From NCBI RefSeq assembly GCF_947631165.1, contig NZ_CANRKH010000020.1, positions 1-55,716 of the forward strand: DNA of 55,716 nucleotides. Reading direction: 5' to 3'. The translations under genes were made by a program, and so were the position numbers. A model generated the notes under the pieces. That model made no database searches, was not told the DNA's origin, and was given only the letters and a program-made list of their open reading frames with translations. This document shows positions 55,645 through 55,716 of the stretch, piece after piece; position 1 is the first letter of the stretch, and every line of letters starts with the position of its first letter. The DNA comes from an uncultured Dysosmobacter sp. GTDB lineage: Bacteria; Bacillota; Clostridia; Oscillospirales; Oscillospiraceae.

Positions 55645-55716
55645 TGAAGCGTTTTGTCAAGTGCTTTTTTGAGTTATTGACGCAAATTATCGTGAAAGTG
55701 CGAAAGTGCAAAGCGC
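55645..55716. mobile_element. IME3: left tip of a third Tn4451-like element
   Basis: TGAAGCGTTTTGTCAAG and the following CTTTTTT match the left terminus of IME1 (CAGTACGTTTTGTCAAG), with TGTCAAG ten bases inside the predicted CA core (55643-55644). An in-frame stop appears at once if VirD4 is read into it. The rest is outside the window. Confidence 0.75.

Overview
The window is a stack of nested integrative elements from what looks like a gut Clostridia genome (Oscillospiraceae- or Lachnospiraceae-like). I infer this from a CTn4/Tn1549-type transfer module, Tn4451-type serine-recombinase elements, SLH surface proteins and strong GGAGG ribosome binding sites. Almost every gene is on the minus strand. 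A lineage below order level cannot be read from the sequence.

Layout. (1) 1-2320: GC-rich cluster of small unrecognised minus-strand genes plus an HTH protein, of phage or plasmid character. (2) 2650-2827: a complete tRNA-Ala(GGC) transcription unit. (3) 2826-55644: a host ICE with large serine recombinase, a small ORF with an in-frame stop, sigma-like regulator, two SLH surface-protein cargo genes, relaxase, CD1845-like protein, MobC, accessory proteins, CD1107-like, DUF4315 and C40 peptidase proteins, VirB4, PrgI, an MT-A70 methylase, a ParE/Phd pair, a second methylase, VirB6, Maff2 and VirD4. The ICE is interrupted three times. IME1 (22868-35015) splits VirB6. IME2 (36499-54988) splits VirD4 between its Walker A and Walker B halves. 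The tip of IME3 (from 55645 to the window end) interrupts VirD4 again near its N-terminus.

IME1 and IME2 are relatives of Tn4451. Both have a TnpX-type serine recombinase, TnpV, TnpW, MobL relaxase, an RSF1010-like oriT with a TAAGTGCG nick motif, DUF3847, sigma-like regulators and a DnaC plus replication-initiator module. IME1 also has a ParB-like protein, 23-bp iterons inside repA, and a PadR/MATE efflux cargo. IME2 carries a seven-gene operon (AraC, ECF S, T and fused A components, two exporter-type ABC half-transporters, DtxR) that looks like a metal or siderophore uptake set without biosynthesis genes, plus RelB/YafQ and four consecutive sigma-like genes.

The ICE probably cannot transfer while these insertions are present, because VirB6 and the coupling protein are split; precise excision would restore both. 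Less expected features are: a 23-bp palindrome present 11 times in ICE DNA but in neither IME; a larger composite repeat containing it, with a covarying hairpin, that has become coding sequence in one gene; and a set of mobility genes (all three relaxases, a RepA, an adenine methylase, one accessory protein) whose only well-placed start codon behind a strong Shine-Dalgarno is ACG, ATA, ATT or CTG.
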